From: Protonemura montana
Taxonomy: Eukaryota > Arthropoda > Insecta > Plecoptera > Nemouridae
Length of the DNA: 64,000 nucleotides
Reading direction: 5' to 3'
NCBI GenBank assembly: GCA_947568835.1
Contig: CANOQG010000007.1
Span: 2,294,001 to 2,358,000, forward strand
Below are positions 37,642-50,500 of the stretch, one piece after another (the stretch's first letter is position 1; each line of letters begins with the position of its first letter). The notes below the pieces were generated by a model that was not told the origin of the DNA, ran no database searches, and saw only the letters and a list, made by a program, of their open reading frames with translations. A program made the translations under genes and the position numbers.

Positions 37642-40600
37642 TAGTCCTGCCCTATGTCCTGTCCTATGTCCTGCCCCATGTCCTGCCCCATGTCCTGCCC
37701 CATGTCCTGCCCCATGTCCTGCCCCATGTCTTGCCCCATGTCCCATGTCCTGCCCCATGTCCTGCCCCATGTCCTGCCCCATGTCCTTCCCTATGTCCTG
37801 TCCCATGTCCTGCCCCATGTCCTGCCCCATGTCCTGCTCCATGTCCTCCCCCTGTCCTGCCCCATGTCCCATGTCCTGCCCCATGTCCTGCCCCATGTCC
37901 TGCCCCATGTCTTGCCCCATGTCCCATGTCCTGCCCCATGTCCTGCCCCATGTCCTGCCCCATGTCCTGCCCTATGTCCTGCCCCATGTCCTGCCCCTTG
38001 TCCTTCCCCATGTCCTGCTCCATGTCCTGCCCCATGTCCCATGTCCTGCCCCATTTCCTGCCCCATGTCCTGCCCCATGTCCTGCCCCATGTCCTGCCCC
38101 ATGTCCTGTCCCATGTCCTGCCCCATGTCCTGCCCCATGTCCTGCCCCTAGTCCTGCCCTATGTCCTGTCCCATGTCCTGCCCCATGTCCTGCCCCATGT
38201 CCTGTCCCATGTCCTGCCTCATGTCCTGCCCCATGTCCTGCCCTATGTCCTGCCCCATGTCCTGCCCCATGTCCTGCCCCATGTCCTGCCCTATGTCCTG
38301 CCCCATGTCCTGCCCTATGTCCTGTCCCATGTCCTGCTCCATGTCCTGCCCCATGTCCTGCCCCATGTCCCATGTCCTGCCCCATGTCCTGCCCCATGTC
38401 CTGTCCCATGTCCTGCCCCATGTCATGCCCCATGTCCTGCCCCATGTCCTGCCCCATGTCCCATGTCCTGCCTCATGTCCTGCCCCTTGTCCTGTCCTAT
38501 TTCCTGCCCCATGTCCTGCCCCATGTCCTGCCCCGTGTCCTGCCCCATGTCCTGCCCCATGTTCTGCCCCATGTCCTGCCCCATGTCTTGCCCCATGTCC
38601 CATGTCCTGCCCCATGTCCTGCCCCATGTCCTGCCCCATGTCCTTCCCTATGTCCTGTCCCATGTCCTGCCCCATGTCCTGCCCCATGTCCTGCCCCATG
38701 TCCTGCTCCATGTCCTTCCCCTGTCCAGCCCCATGTCCCATGTCCTGCCCCATGTCCTGCCACATGTCCTGCCCCATGTCCTGCCATATGTCCTGTCCCA
38801 TGTCCTGCCCCATGTCCTGCCCTATGTCCTGCCCCATGTCCTGCCCCATGTCCTGCTCCATGTCCTGCCCCATGTCCTGCCCCATGTCCAATGTCTTGCC
38901 CCATATCCTGCCCTATGTCCTGCCCCATGTCCTGCCCCATGTCCTGCCCATGTCCTGTCCCATGTCCTGCCCCATGTCATGCCCCATGCCCTGCCCCATG
39001 TCCTGCCCCATGTCCTATGTCCTGCCCCATGTCCTGCCCCTTGTCCTGTCCCATTTCCTGCCCCATGTCCTGCCCCATGTCCTGACCCATGTCCTGCCCC
39101 ATGTCCTGCCCCATGTCCTGCCGTATGTCCTGCCCCATGTCCTGCCCCATGTCCTGCCCTATGTCCTGTCCCATGTCCTGTCCCATGTCATGTCCCATGT
39201 CCTGCTCCATGTCCTGCCCCATGTCCTGCCCCATGTCCCATGTTTTGCCCCATTTCCTGCCCCATGTCCTGCTCCATGTCCTGCCCCATGTCCTGCCCCA
39301 TGTCCCGCTCCATGTCCTCCCCATGTCCTGCCTCATGTCCCATGTCCTGCCCCATGTCCTGCCCCATGTCCTGTCCCATGTCCTGCCCCATGTTTTGCCC
39401 CATGTCCTGTCCAATGTCCTGCCTCATGTCCTGCCCCATGTCCTGCCCCATGTCCTGCCCCATGTCCTGCCCCATGTCCTGTCCCATGTCCTGCCCCATG
39501 TCATGCCCCATGTCCTGCCCCATGTCCTGCCCCATGTCCCATGTCCTGCCCCATGTCCTGCCCTTTGTCCTGTCCCATTTCCTGCCCCATGTCCTGCCCC
39601 ATGTCCTGCCCCATGTCCTGCCCCATGTCCTGCCCCATGTCTTGCCCCATGTTCCATGTCCTGCCCCATGTCCTGCCCCATGTCCTGCCCCATGTCCTTC
39701 CCTATGTCCTGTCCCATGTCCTGCCCCATGTCCTGCCCCATGTCCTGCTCCATGTCCTCCCCCTGTCCTGCCCCATGTCCCATGTCCTGCATCATGTCCT
39801 GCCCCATGTCCTGCCCCATGTCCTGCCCTATGTCTTGTCCCATGTCCTGCCCCATGTCCTGCCCCATGACCTGCCCTATGTCCTGCCCCATGTCTTGCCC
39901 CATGTCCCATGTCCTGCCCCATGTCCTGCCCCATGTCCTGCCCCATGTCCTGCCCTATGTCCTGCCCCATGTCCTGCCCCTTGTCCTGCCCCATGTCCTG
40001 CTCCATGTCCTGCCCCATGTCCCATGTCCTGCCCCATTTCCTGCCCCATGTCCTGCCCCATGTCCTGTCCCATGTCCTGCCTCATGTCCTGCCCCATGTC
40101 CTGCCCTATGTCCTGCCCCATGCCCTGCCCCATGTCCTGCCCCATGTCCTGCCCTATGTCCTGCCCCATGTCCTGCCCTATGTCCTGTCCCATGTCCTGC
40201 TCCATGTCCTGCCCCATGTTCTGCCCCATGTCCCATGTCTTGCCCCATGTCCTGCCCCATGTCCTGCCCCATGTCCTGCCCTATGTCCTGCCCCATGTCC
40301 TGCCCTATGTCCTGTCCCATGTCCTGCTCCATGTCCTGCCCCATGTCCTGCCCCATGTCCCATGTCCTGCCCCATGTCCTGCCCCATGTCCCATGTCCTG
40401 CCCCATGTCCTGCCCCTTGTCCTGTCCCATTTCCTGCCCCATGTCCTACCCCATGTCCTGCCCCATGTCCTGCCCCATGTCCTGCCCCATGTCCTGCCTC
40501 ATGTCCTGCCCCATGTCTTGCCCCATGTCCCATGTCCTGCCCCATGTCCTGCCCCATGTCCTGCCCCATGTCCTGCCCTATGTCCTGTCTTATGTCCTGC

Positions 40601-40765
40601 CCCATGTAATGCCCCATGTCCTGCTCCATGTCCTCCCCCTGTCCTGCCCCATGTCCCATGTCCTGCCCCATTTCCTGCCCCATGTCCTGCCCCATGTCCT
40701 GCCCCATGTCCTGCCCCATGTCCTGTCCCATGTCCTGCCCCATGTCCTGCCCCATGTCCTGCCCC
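37642..40765 (+). repeat. Type II HOR, copy 1 (3,124 bp, base form)
   Basis: The pattern is TAG 37,642, TAG 38,149 (507 bp on), TGA 39,083 (934), TAA 40,607 (1,524), and the next TAG at 40,766 (159). This fixed order defines type II. The 159-bp TAA-TAG step and the 507-bp TAG-TAG step each occur eight times between 37.4 and 63.1 kb. A TGA in a CCATGACCTG unit also lies at 39,867. The 159 bp before 37,642 (37,483-37,641) is the same TAA-TAG step. Confidence 0.87.
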
Positions 40766-43700
40766 TAGTCCTGCCCTATGTCCTGTCCTATGTCCTGCCC
40801 CATGTCCTGCCCCATGTCCTGCCCCATGTCCTGCCCCATGTCCTGCCCCATGTCTTGCCCCATGTCCCATGTCCTGCCCCATGTCCTGCCCCATGTCCTG
40901 CCCCATGTCCTTCCCTATGTCCTGTCCCATGTCCTGCCCCATGTCCTGCCCCATGTCCTGCTCCATGTCCTCCCCCTGTCCTGCCCCATGTCCCATGTCC
41001 TGCCCCATGTCCTGCCCCATGTCCTGCCCCATGTCTTGCCCCATGTCCCATGTCCTGCCCCATGTCCTGCCCCATGTCCTGCCCCATGTCCTGCCCTATG
41101 TCCTGCCCCATGTCCTGCCCCTTGTCCTTCCCCATGTCCTGCTCCATGTCCTGCCCCATGTCCCATGTCCTGCCCCATTTCCTGCCCCATGTCCTGCCCC
41201 ATGTCCTGCCCCATGTCCTGCCCCATGTCCTGTCCCATGTCCTGCCCCATGTCCTGCCCCATGTCCTGCCCCTAGTCCTGCCCTATGTCCTGTCCCATGT
41301 CCTGCCCCATGTCCTGCCCCATGTCCTGTCCCATGTCCTGCCTCATGTCCTGCCCCATGTCCTGCCCTATGTCCTGCCCCATGTCCTGCCCCATGTCCTG
41401 CCCCATGTCCTGCCCTATGTCCTGCCCCATGTCCTGCCCTATGTCCTGTCCCATGTCCTGCTCCATGTCCTGCCCCATGTCCTGCCCCATGTCCCATGTC
41501 CTGCCCCATGTCCTGCCCCATGTCCTGTCCCATGTCCTGCCCCATGTCATGCCCCATGTCCTGCCCCATGTCCTGCCCCATGTCCCATGTCCTGCCTCAT
41601 GTCCTGCCCCTTGTCCTGTCCTATTTCCTGCCCCATGTCCTGCCCCATGTCCTGCCCCGTGTCCTGCCCCATGTCCTGCCCCATGTTCTGCCCCATGTCC
41701 TGCCCCATGTCTTGCCCCATGTCCCATGTCCTGCCCCATGTCCTGCCCCATGTCCTGCCCCATGTCCTTCCCTATGTCCTGTCCCATGTCCTGCCCCATG
41801 TCCTGCCCCATGTCCTGCCCCATGTCCTGCTCCATGTCCTTCCCCTGTCCAGCCCCATGTCCCATGTCCTGCCCCATGTCCTGCCACATGTCCTGCCCCA
41901 TGTCCTGCCATATGTCCTGTCCCATGTCCTGCCCCATGTCCTGCCCTATGTCCTGCCCCATGTCCTGCCCCATGTCCTGCTCCATGTCCTGCCCCATGTC
42001 CTGCCCCATGTCCAATGTCTTGCCCCATATCCTGCCCTATGTCCTGCCCCATGTCCTGCCCCATGTCCTGCCCATGTCCTGTCCCATGTCCTGCCCCATG
42101 TCATGCCCCATGTCCTGCCCCATGTCCTGCCCCATGTCCTATGTCCTGCCCCATGTCCTGCCCCTTGTCCTGTCCCATGTCCTGTCCCATGTCCTGCCCC
42201 ATGTCCTGCCCCATGTCCTGCCCCTAGTCCTGCCCTATGTCCTGTCCCATGTCCTGCCCCATGTCCTGCCCCATGTCCTGTCCCATGTCCTGCCTCATGT
42301 CCTGCCCCATGTCCTGCCCTATGTCCTGCCCCATGTCCTGCCCCATGTCCTGCCCCATGTCCTGCCCTATGTCCTGCCCCATGTCCTGCCCTATGTCCTG
42401 TCCCATGTCCTGCTCCATGTCCTGCCCCATGTCCTGCCCCATGTCCCATGTCCTGCCCCATGTCCTGCCCCATGTCCTGTCCCATGTCCTGCCCCATGTC
42501 ATGCCCCATGTCCTGCCCCATGTCCTGCCCCATGTCCCATGTCCTGCCTCATGTCCTGCCCCTTGTCCTGTCCTATTTCCTGCCCCATGTCCTGCCCCAT
42601 GTCCTGCCCCGTGTCCTGCCCCATGTCCTGCCCCATGTTCTGCCCCATGTCCTGCCCCATGTCTTGCCCCATGTCCCATGTCCTGCCCCATGTCCTGCCC
42701 CATGTCCTGCCCCATGTCCTTCCCTATGTCCTGTCCCATGTCCTGCCCCATGTCCTGCCCCATGTCCTGCCCCATGTCCTGCTCCATGTCCTTCCCCTGT
42801 CCAGCCCCATGTCCCATGTCCTGCCCCATGTCCTGCCACATGTCCTGCCCCTTGTCCTGCCATATGTCCTGTCCCATGTCCTGCCCCATGTCCTGCCCTA
42901 TGTCCTGCCCCATGTCCTGCCCCATGTCCTGCTCCATGTCCTGCCCCATGTCCTGCCCCATGTCCAATGTCTTGCCCCATATCCTGCCCTATGTCCTGCC
43001 CCATGTCCTGCCCCATGTCCTGCCCATGTCCTGTCCCATGTCCTGCCCCATGTCATGCCCCATGTCCTGCCCCATGTCCTGCCCCATGTCCTATGTCCTG
43101 CCCCATGTCCTGCCCCTTGTCCTGTCCCATTTCCTGCCCCATGTCCTGCCCCATGTCCTGACCCATGTCCTGCCCCATGTCCTGCCCCATGTCCTGCCGT
43201 ATGTCCTGCCCCATGTCCTGCCCCATGTCCTGCCCTATGTCCTGTCCCATGTCCTGTCCCATGTCATGTCCCATGTCCTGCTCCATGTCCTGCCCCATGT
43301 CCTGCCCCATGTCCCATGTTTTGCCCCATTTCCTGCCCCATGTCCTGCTCCATGTCCTGCCCCATGTCCTGCCCCATGTCCCGCTCCATGTCCTCCCCAT
43401 GTCCTGCCTCATGTCCCATGTCCTGCCCCATGTCCTGCCCCATGTCCTGTCCCATGTCCTGCCCCATGTTTTGCCCCATGTCCTGTCCAATGTCCTGCCT
43501 CATGTCCTGCCCCATGTCCTGCCCCATGTCCTGCCCCATGTCCTGCCCCATGTCCTGTCCCATGTCCTGCCCCATGTCATGCCCCATGTCCTGCCCCATG
43601 TCCTGCCCCATGTCCCATGTCCTGCCCCATGTCCTGCCCTTTGTCCTGTCCCATTTCCTGCCCCATGTCCTGCCCCATGTCCTGCCCCATGTCCTGCCCC

Positions 43701-46305
43701 ATGTCCTGCCCCATGTCTTGCCCCATGTTCCATGTCCTGCCCCATGTCCTGCCCCATGTCCTGCCCCATGTCCTTCCCTATGTCCTGTCCCATGTCCTGC
43801 CCCATGTCCTGCCCCATGTCCTGCTCCATGTCCTCCCCCTGTCCTGCCCCATGTCCCATGTCCTGCATCATGTCCTGCCCCATGTCCTGCCCCATGTCCT
43901 GCCCTATGTCTTGTCCCATGTCCTGCCCCATGTCCTGCCCCATGTCCTGCCCTATGTCCTGCCCCATGTCTTGCCCCATGTCCCATGTCCTGCCCCATGT
44001 CCTGCCCCATGTCCTGCCCCATGTCCTGCCCTATGTCCTGCCCCATGTCCTGCCCCTTGTCCTGCCCCATGTCCTGCTCCATGTCCTGCCCCATGTCCCA
44101 TGTCCTGCCCCATTTCCTGCCCCATGTCCTGCCCCATGTCCTGTCCCATGTCCTGCCTCATGTCCTGCCCCATGTCCTGCCCTATGTCCTGCCCCATGCC
44201 CTGCCCCATGTCCTGCCCCATGTCCTGCCCTATGTCCTGCCCCATGTCCTGCCCTATGTCCTGTCCCATGTCCTGCTCCATGTCCTGCCCCATGTCCTGC
44301 CCCATGTCCCATGTCTTGCCCCATGTCCTGCCCCATGTCCTGCCCCATGTCCTGCCCTATGTCCTGCCCCATGTCCTGCCCTATGTCCTGTCCCATGTCC
44401 TGCTCCATGTCCTGCCCCATGTCCTGCCCCATGTCCCATGTCCTGCCCCATGTCCTGCCCCATGTCCCATGTCCTGCCCCATGTCCTGCCCCTTGTCCTG
44501 TCCCATTTCCTGCCCCATGTCCTACCCCATGTCCTGCCCCATGTCCTGCCCCATGTCCTGCCCCATGTCCTGCCTCATGTCCTGCCCCATGTCTTGCCCC
44601 ATGTCCCATGTCCTGCCCCATGTCCTGCCCCATGTCCTGCCCCATGTCCTGCCCTATGTCCTGTCTTATGTCCTGCCCCATGTAATGCCCCATGTCCTGC
44701 TCCATGTCCTCCCCCTGTCCTGCCCCATGTCCCATGTCCTGCCCCATTTCCTGCCCCATGTCCTGCCCCATGTCCAGCCCCATGTCCTGCCCCATGTCCT
44801 GTCCCATGTCCTGCCCCATGTCCTGCCCCATGTCCTGCCCCTAGTCCTGCCCTATGTCCTGTCCTATGTCCTGCCCCATGTCCTGCCCCATGTCCTGCCC
44901 CATGTCCTGCCCCATGTCCTGCCCCATGTCTTGCCCCATGTCCCATGTCCTGCCCCATGTCCTGCCCCATGTCCTGCCCCATGTCCTTCCCTATGTCCTG
45001 TCCCATGTCCTGCCCCATGTCCTGCCCCATGTCCTGCTCCATGTCCTCCCCCTGTCCTGCCCCATGTCCCATGTCCTGCCCCATGTCCTGCCCCATGTCC
45101 TGCCCCATGTCTTGCCCCATGTCCCATGTCCTGCCCCATGTCCTGCCCCATGTCCTGCCCCATGTCCTGCCCTATGTCCTGCCCCATGTCCTGCCCCTTG
45201 TCCTTCCCCATGTCCTGCTCCATGTCCTGCCCCATGTCCCATGTCCTGCCCCATTTCCTGCCCCATGTCCTGCCCCATGTCCTGCCCCATGTCCTGCCCC
45301 ATGTCCTGTCCCATGTCCTGCCCCATGTCCTGCCCCATGTCCTGCCCCTAGTCCTGCCCTATGTCCTGTCCCATGTCCTGCCCCATGTCCTGCCCCATGT
45401 CCTGTCCCATGTCCTGCCTCATGTCCTGCCCCATGTCCTGCCCTATGTCCTGCCCCATGTCCTGCCCCATGTCCTGCCCCATGTCCTGCCCTATGTCCTG
45501 CCCCATGTCCTGCCCTATGTCCTGTCCCATGTCCTGCTCCATGTCCTGCCCCATGTCCTGCCCCATGTCCCATGTCCTGCCCCATGTCCTGCCCCATGTC
45601 CTGTCCCATGTCCTGCCCCATGTCATGCCCCATGTCCTGCCCCATGTCCTGCCCCATGTCCCATGTCCTGCCTCATGTCCTGCCCCTTGTCCTGTCCTAT
45701 TTCCTGCCCCATGTCCTGCCCCATGTCCTGCCCCGTGTCCTGCCCCATGTCCTGCCCCATGTTCTGCCCCATGTCCTGCCCCATGTCTTGCCCCATGTCC
45801 CATGTCCTGCCCCATGTCCTGCCCCATGTCCTGCCCCATGTCCTTCCCTATGTCCTGTCCCATGTCCTGCCCCATGTCCTGCCCCATGTCCTGCCCCATG
45901 TCCTGCTCCATGTCCTTCCCCTGTCCAGCCCCATGTCCCATGTCCTGCCCCATGTCCTGCCACATGTCCTGCCCCATGTCCTGCCATATGTCCTGTCCCA
46001 TGTCCTGCCCCATGTCCTGCCCTATGTCCTGCCCCATGTCCTGCCCCATGTCCTGCTCCATGTCCTGCCCCATGTCCTGCCCCATGTCCAATGTCTTGCC
46101 CCATATCCTGCCCTATGTCCTGCCCCATGTCCTGCCCCATGTCCTGCCCATGTCCTGTCCCATGTCCTGCCCCATGTCATGCCCCATGTCCTGCCCCATG
46201 TCCTGCCCCATGTCCTATGTCCTGCCCCATGTCCTGCCCCTTGTCCTGTCCCATGTCCTGTCCCATGTCCTGCCCCATGTCCTGCCCCATGTCCTGCCCC
46301 TAGTC
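39515..46305 (+). repeat. 6,791-bp duplication, copy A
   Basis: The segment contains TAA 40,607, TAG 40,766, 41,273 and 42,225, TGA 43,159, TAA 44,683, and TAG 44,842, 45,349 and 46,301. Everything up to about 45,424 recurs 6,791 bp later. A diagnostic ATGTTCTG unit near 40,218 recurs at 47,009 but is absent from the related places at 44,294, 51,085, 57,620 and 61,998. Confidence 0.83.
40766..44841 (+). repeat. Type II HOR, copy 2 (4,076 bp)
   Basis: The pattern is TAG 40,766, 507 bp to TAG 41,273, 952 bp to TAG 42,225, 934 bp to TGA 43,159, 1,524 bp to TAA 44,683, then 159 bp. The extra 952-bp step ends at a junction near 42,170-42,225 that returns the sequence to the 38,149 position. Thus 38,149-42,224 and 42,225-46,300 are a 4,076-bp tandem pair. 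Confidence 0.86.
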
Positions 46306-47556
46306 CTGCCCCATGTCCTGCCCCATGTCCCATGTCCTGCCCCATGTCCTGCCCTTTGTCCTGTCCCATTTCCTGCCCCATGTCCTGCCCCATGTCCTGC
46401 CCCATGTCCTGCCCCATGTCCTGCCCCATGTCTTGCCCCATGTTCCATGTCCTGCCCCATGTCCTGCCCCATGTCCTGCCCCATGTCCTTCCCTATGTCC
46501 TGTCCCATGTCCTGCCCCATGTCCTGCCCCATGTCCTGCTCCATGTCCTCCCCCTGTCCTGCCCCATGTCCCATGTCCTGCATCATGTCCTGCCCCATGT
46601 CCTGCCCCATGTCCTGCCCTATGTCTTGTCCCATGTCCTGCCCCATGTCCTGCCCCATGACCTGCCCTATGTCCTGCCCCATGTCTTGCCCCATGTCCCA
46701 TGTCCTGCCCCATGTCCTGCCCCATGTCCTGCCCCATGTCCTGCCCTATGTCCTGCCCCATGTCCTGCCCCTTGTCCTGCCCCATGTCCTGCTCCATGTC
46801 CTGCCCCATGTCCCATGTCCTGCCCCATTTCCTGCCCCATGTCCTGCCCCATGTCCTGTCCCATGTCCTGCCTCATGTCCTGCCCCATGTCCTGCCCTAT
46901 GTCCTGCCCCATGCCCTGCCCCATGTCCTGCCCCATGTCCTGCCCTATGTCCTGCCCCATGTCCTGCCCTATGTCCTGTCCCATGTCCTGCTCCATGTCC
47001 TGCCCCATGTTCTGCCCCATGTCCCATGTCTTGCCCCATGTCCTGCCCCATGTCCTGCCCCATGTCCTGCCCTATGTCCTGCCCCATGTCCTGCCCTATG
47101 TCCTGTCCCATGTCCTGCTCCATGTCCTGCCCCATGTCCTGCCCCATGTCCCATGTCCTGCCCCATGTCCTGCCCCATGTCCCATGTCCTGCCCCATGTC
47201 CTGCCCCTTGTCCTGTCCCATTTCCTGCCCCATGTCCTACCCCATGTCCTGCCCCATGTCCTGCCCCATGTCCTGCCCCATGTCCTGCCTCATGTCCTGC
47301 CCCATGTCTTGCCCCATGTCCCATGTCCTGCCCCATGTCCTGCCCCATGTCCTGCCCCATGTCCTGCCCTATGTCCTGTCTTATGTCCTGCCCCATGTAA
47401 TGCCCCATGTCCTGCTCCATGTCCTCCCCCTGTCCTGCCCCATGTCCCATGTCCTGCCCCATTTCCTGCCCCATGTCCTGCCCCATGTCCTGCCCCATGT
47501 CCTGCCCCATGTCCTGTCCCATGTCCTGCCCCATGTCCTGCCCCATGTCCTGCCCC
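44842..47556 (+). repeat. Type II HOR, copy 3 (2,715 bp, lacks the central TGA segment)
   Basis: The pattern is TAG 44,842, 507 bp to TAG 45,349, 952 bp to TAG 46,301, then directly 1,097 bp to TAA 47,398 and 159 bp to the next TAG. The 934-bp segment with the usual TGA is missing. At 46,305/46,306 the sequence jumps into the place equivalent to 39,515, so 1,361 bp is missing relative to a 4,076-bp copy. Confidence 0.85.
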
Positions 47557-50500
47557 TAGTCCTGCCCTATGTCCTGTCCTATGTCCTGCCCCATGTCCTG
47601 CCCCATGTCCTGCCCCATGTCCTGCCCCATGTCCTGCCCCATGTCTTGCCCCATGTCCCATGTCCTGCCCCATGTCCTGCCCCATGTCCTGCCCCATGTC
47701 CTTCCCTATGTCCTGTCCCATGTCCTGCCCCATGTCCTGCCCCATGTCCTGCTCCATGTCCTCCCCCTGTCCTGCCCCATGTCCCATGTCCTGCCCCATG
47801 TCCTGCCCCATGTCCTGCCCCATGTCTTGCCCCATGTCCCATGTCCTGCCCCATGTCCTGCCCCATGTCCTGCCCCATGTCCTGCCCTATGTCCTGCCCC
47901 ATGTCCTGCCCCTTGTCCTTCCCCATGTCCTGCTCCATGTCCTGCCCCATGTCCCATGTCCTGCCCCATTTCCTGCCCCATGTCCTGCCCCATGTCCTGC
48001 CCCATGTCCTGCCCCATGTCCTGTCCCATGTCCTGCCCCATGTCCTGCCCCATGTCCTGCCCCTAGTCCTGCCCTATGTCCTGTCCCATGTCCTGCCCCA
48101 TGTCCTGCCCCATGTCCTGTCCCATGTCCTGCCTCATGTCCTGCCCCATGTCCTGCCCTATGTCCTGCCCCATGTCCTGCCCCATGTCCTGCCCCATGTC
48201 CTGCCCTATGTCCTGCCCCATGTCCTGCCCTATGTCCTGTCCCATGTCCTGCTCCATGTCCTGCCCCATGTCCTGCCCCATGTCCCATGTCCTGCCCCAT
48301 GTCCTGCCCCATGTCCTGTCCCATGTCCTGCCCCATGTCATGCCCCATGTCCTGCCCCATGTCCTGCCCCATGTCCCATGTCCTGCCTCATGTCCTGCCC
48401 CTTGTCCTGTCCTATTTCCTGCCCCATGTCCTGCCCCATGTCCTGCCCCGTGTCCTGCCCCATGTCCTGCCCCATGTTCTGCCCCATGTCCTGCCCCATG
48501 TCTTGCCCCATGTCCCATGTCCTGCCCCATGTCCTGCCCCATGTCCTGCCCCATGTCCTTCCCTATGTCCTGTCCCATGTCCTGCCCCATGTCCTGCCCC
48601 ATGTCCTGCCCCATGTCCTGCTCCATGTCCTTCCCCTGTCCAGCCCCATGTCCCATGTCCTGCCCCATGTCCTGCCACATGTCCTGCCCCATGTCCTGCC
48701 ATATGTCCTGTCCCATGTCCTGCCCCATGTCCTGCCCTATGTCCTGCCCCATGTCCTGCCCCATGTCCTGCTCCATGTCCTGCCCCATGTCCTGCCCCAT
48801 GTCCAATGTCTTGCCCCATATCCTGCCCTATGTCCTGCCCCATGTCCTGCCCCATGTCCTGCCCATGTCCTGTCCCATGTCCTGTTCCATGTCATGCCCC
48901 ATGTCCTGCCCCATGTCCTGCCCCATGTCCTATGTCCTGCCCCATGTCCTGCCCCTTGTCCTGTCCCATGTCCTGTCCCATGTCCTGCCCCATGTCCTGC
49001 CCCATGTCCTGCCCCTAGTCCTGCCCTATGTCCTGTCCCATGTCCTGCCCCATGTCCTGCCCCATGTCCTGTCCCATGTCCTGCCTCATGTCCTGCCCCA
49101 TGTCCTGCCCTATGTCCTGCCCCATGTCCTGCCCCATGTCCTGCCCCATGTCCTGCCCTATGTCCTGCCCCATGTCCTGCCCTATGTCCTGTCCCATGTC
49201 CTGCTCCATGTCCTGCCCCATGTCCTGCCCCATGTCCCATGTCCTGCCCCATGTCCTGCCCCATGTCCTGTCCCATGTCCTGCCCCATGTCATGCCCCAT
49301 GTCCTGCCCCATGTCCTGCCCCATGTCCCATGTCCTGCCTCATGTCCTGCCCCTTGTCCTGTCCTATTTCCTGCCCCATGTCCTGCCCCATGTCCTGCCC
49401 CGTGTCCTGCCCCATGTCCTGCCCCATGTTCTGCCCCATGTCCTGCCCCATGTCTTGCCCCATGTCCCATGTCCTGCCCCATGTCCTGCCCCATGTCCTG
49501 CCCCATGTCCTTCCCTATGTCCTGTCCCATGTCCTGCCCCATGTCCTGCCCCATGTCCTGCCCCATGTCCTGCTCCATGTCCTTCCCCTGTCCAGCCCCA
49601 TGTCCCATGTCCTGCCCCATGTCCTGCCACATGTCCTGCCCCTTGTCCTGCCATATGTCCTGTCCCATGTCCTGCCCCATGTCCTGCCCTATGTCCTGCC
49701 CCATGTCCTGCCCCATGTCCTGCTCCATGTCCTGCCCCATGTCCTGCCCCATGTCCAATGTCTTGCCCCATATCCTGCCCTATGTCCTGCCCCATGTCCT
49801 GCCCCATGTCCTGCCCATGTCCTGTCCCATGTCCTGCCCCATGTCATGCCCCATGTCCTGCCCCATGTCCTGCCCCATGTCCTATGTCCTGCCCCATGTC
49901 CTGCCCCTTGTCCTGTCCCATTTCCTGCCCCATGTCCTGCCCCATGTCCTGACCCATGTCCTGCCCCATGTCCTGCCCCATGTCCTGCCGTATGTCCTGC
50001 CCCATGTCCTGCCCCATGTCCTGCCCTATGTCCTGTCCCATGTCCTGTCCCATGTCATGTCCCATGTCCTGCTCCATGTCCTGCCCCATGTCCTGCCCCA
50101 TGTCCCATGTTTTGCCCCATTTCCTGCCCCATGTCCTGCTCCATGTCCTGCCCCATGTCCTGCCCCATGTCCCGCTCCATGTCCTCCCCATGTCCTGCCT
50201 CATGTCCCATGTCCTGCCCCATGTCCTGCCCCATGTCCTGTCCCATGTCCTGCCCCATGTTTTGCCCCATGTCCTGTCCAATGTCCTGCCTCATGTCCTG
50301 CCCCATGTCCTGCCCCATGTCCTGCCCCATGTCCTGCCCCATGTCCTGTCCCATGTCCTGCCCCATGTCATGCCCCATGTCCTGCCCCATGTCCTGCCCC
50401 ATGTCCCATGTCCTGCCCCATGTCCTGCCCTTTGTCCTGTCCCATTTCCTGCCCCATGTCCTGCCCCATGTCCTGCCCCATGTCCTGCCCCATGTCCTGC

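Larger units (their letters stand above)
34797..42550 (+). repeat. Large duplicated block, copy A (partner 52,224-59,953)
   Basis: Landmarks 34,797, 35,718, 36,005, 37,483, 37,642 and 38,149 recur at +17,427. Landmarks 39,083, 39,867, 40,607, 40,766, 41,273 and 42,225 recur at +17,403. The left edge is sharp: before 34,797 the sequence is type I copy e, while before 52,224 it is type II. The right edge near 42,550 is where copy B is cut at 59,953. The block is about 7.75 kb and contains both type I and type II parts, so it duplicated after the two types were joined. Confidence 0.82.

Noticed and set aside
42237-49952. 2,571-codon open frame (and dozens of others over 200 codons on both strands)
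   Set aside because: The 12-bp consensus has no stop in any frame, all six frames are open at once, frames switch by 5-bp losses unrelated to codons, and variants fall at all positions of the unit. No start context, splice pattern or non-repetitive domain is present.
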